Source: Virgisporangium aurantiacum
Lineage (GTDB): Bacteria; Actinomycetota; Actinomycetes; Mycobacteriales; Micromonosporaceae
Reading direction: 5' to 3'
Assembly (NCBI RefSeq): GCF_016863635.1
Contig: NZ_BOPG01000033.1
Coordinates: forward strand, 62,001-126,000
DNA length: 64,000 nucleotides
The notes under the pieces were generated by a model. That model had not been told where the DNA came from and did no database searches. It saw nothing but the letters and a program-made list of their open reading frames with translations. This document shows positions 63,716 through 64,000 of this stretch, one piece after another. Every line of letters starts with the position of its first letter. The first letter of the stretch is position 1. The position numbers and the translations under genes were made by a program.

Positions 63716-64000
63716 ATGACGCTCGCGCGAGACGGTGGCACGCCGGTGCGCGGCACCGCCTTCCCGACCTATGCCGACGCCTCCGGCCGCACGTTCGGCG
63801 CCGAGGAGGCCGCCGCGCTCGCCGAGGTCATCGGTCGCGGCACGCTGTGGCGGGTCGGCGGTGTCGAGGTCGCGGCCCTGGAGGAGGAGTTCGCGGCGTA
63901 CCTGGGCAGCGCGCACGCGGTCGCGAGCACGTCGGGCACCGCGGCGTTGCACCTCGCGGTGGCGGCCGTGAACCCGGAGCCCGGCGACGAGATCATCGTG
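63716..64000 (+). CDS. DegT/DnrJ/EryC1/StrS aminotransferase, 5' part
   Basis: The first 95 codons from the ATG at 63716; the gene continues beyond the window. The N-terminal pattern (FPTYADASGRTFGAEEAAAL, LEEEFAAYLGSAHAVASTSG, TAALHLAVAAVNPEPGDEII) is that of PLP-dependent sugar or cyclitol aminotransferases of the DegT family. The PLP lysine is downstream and not visible. Role: transamination of a keto-sugar or similar, pathway unknown. Confidence 0.85.
   Translation, partial: MTLARDGGTPVRGTAFPTYADASGRTFGAEEAAALAEVIGRGTLWRVGGVEVAALEEEFAAYLGSAHAVASTSGTAALHLAVAAVNPEPGDEIIV

Overview
The window is high-GC DNA with dense, short-spaced genes, many GTG/TTG starts and leaderless starts preceded by TANNNT boxes. 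Together with SARP, SigE-family, CBM2 and GH15 gene types this indicates an actinomycete, most likely Micromonosporaceae or a close relative; this is inferred from gene content, not from a marker gene.

The left 24.8 kb is best read as an integrated genomic island. A complete tRNA-Lys(CTT) gene lies on the minus strand at 24777-24849. The 46 bases covering its 3' half are repeated exactly at 202-247, and an intact tyrosine recombinase (23122-24429) sits beside the tRNA. A second, frameshifted tyrosine recombinase (507-1508) lies next to the distal repeat. Between the repeats are a secreted SH3/CHAP-like protein, a two-kinase/one-regulator signalling operon, a very unusual secreted cutinase-VWA-PKD-FN3-RTX protein, a decayed XRE-NB-ARC-TPR regulator, and a translationally coupled pair of STAND NTPases: one with an N-terminal TIR domain, the next with an N-terminal nucleoside-phosphorylase-like domain. 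These are followed by small accessory genes (pRiA4b ORF-3-like, DUF6398-like, TPR-like). The TIR-STAND/PNP-STAND pair is the strongest candidate for an uncharacterised immune system here.

From 24.9 kb on the sequence looks chromosomal: two L,D-transpeptidase lipoproteins, rpsT with a terminator, an IclR regulator, an SDR-like protein, a secreted tripeptidyl-aminopeptidase-like hydrolase, a CBM2 protein with a Cip1-like domain, a GNAT, and a scar made of RibD-like and AraC-like fragments. Next come a pentapeptide-repeat protein, a SNF2 helicase coupled to a SWIM zinc-finger protein, a SigE-family sigma factor with a membrane partner, and a GtrA-like protein beside large palindromes.

The right third holds HEAT-repeat and Gfo/Idh/MocA proteins, a large secreted DNRLRE/Ig-like protein divergent from a PIG-L deacetylase, a solute-binding lipoprotein, a GGDEF-EAL protein, a Cys-rich peptide, DoxX and UspA proteins, an MFS transporter fused to a Usp domain, a large BTAD/AAA regulator, a GH15 hydrolase and a DHA2-type MFS pump. 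It ends with a patatin phospholipase followed by a TIR-TPR protein (a second defence candidate, outside the island), a TenA-like protein, and a DegT/DnrJ-type aminotransferase cut by the window end.
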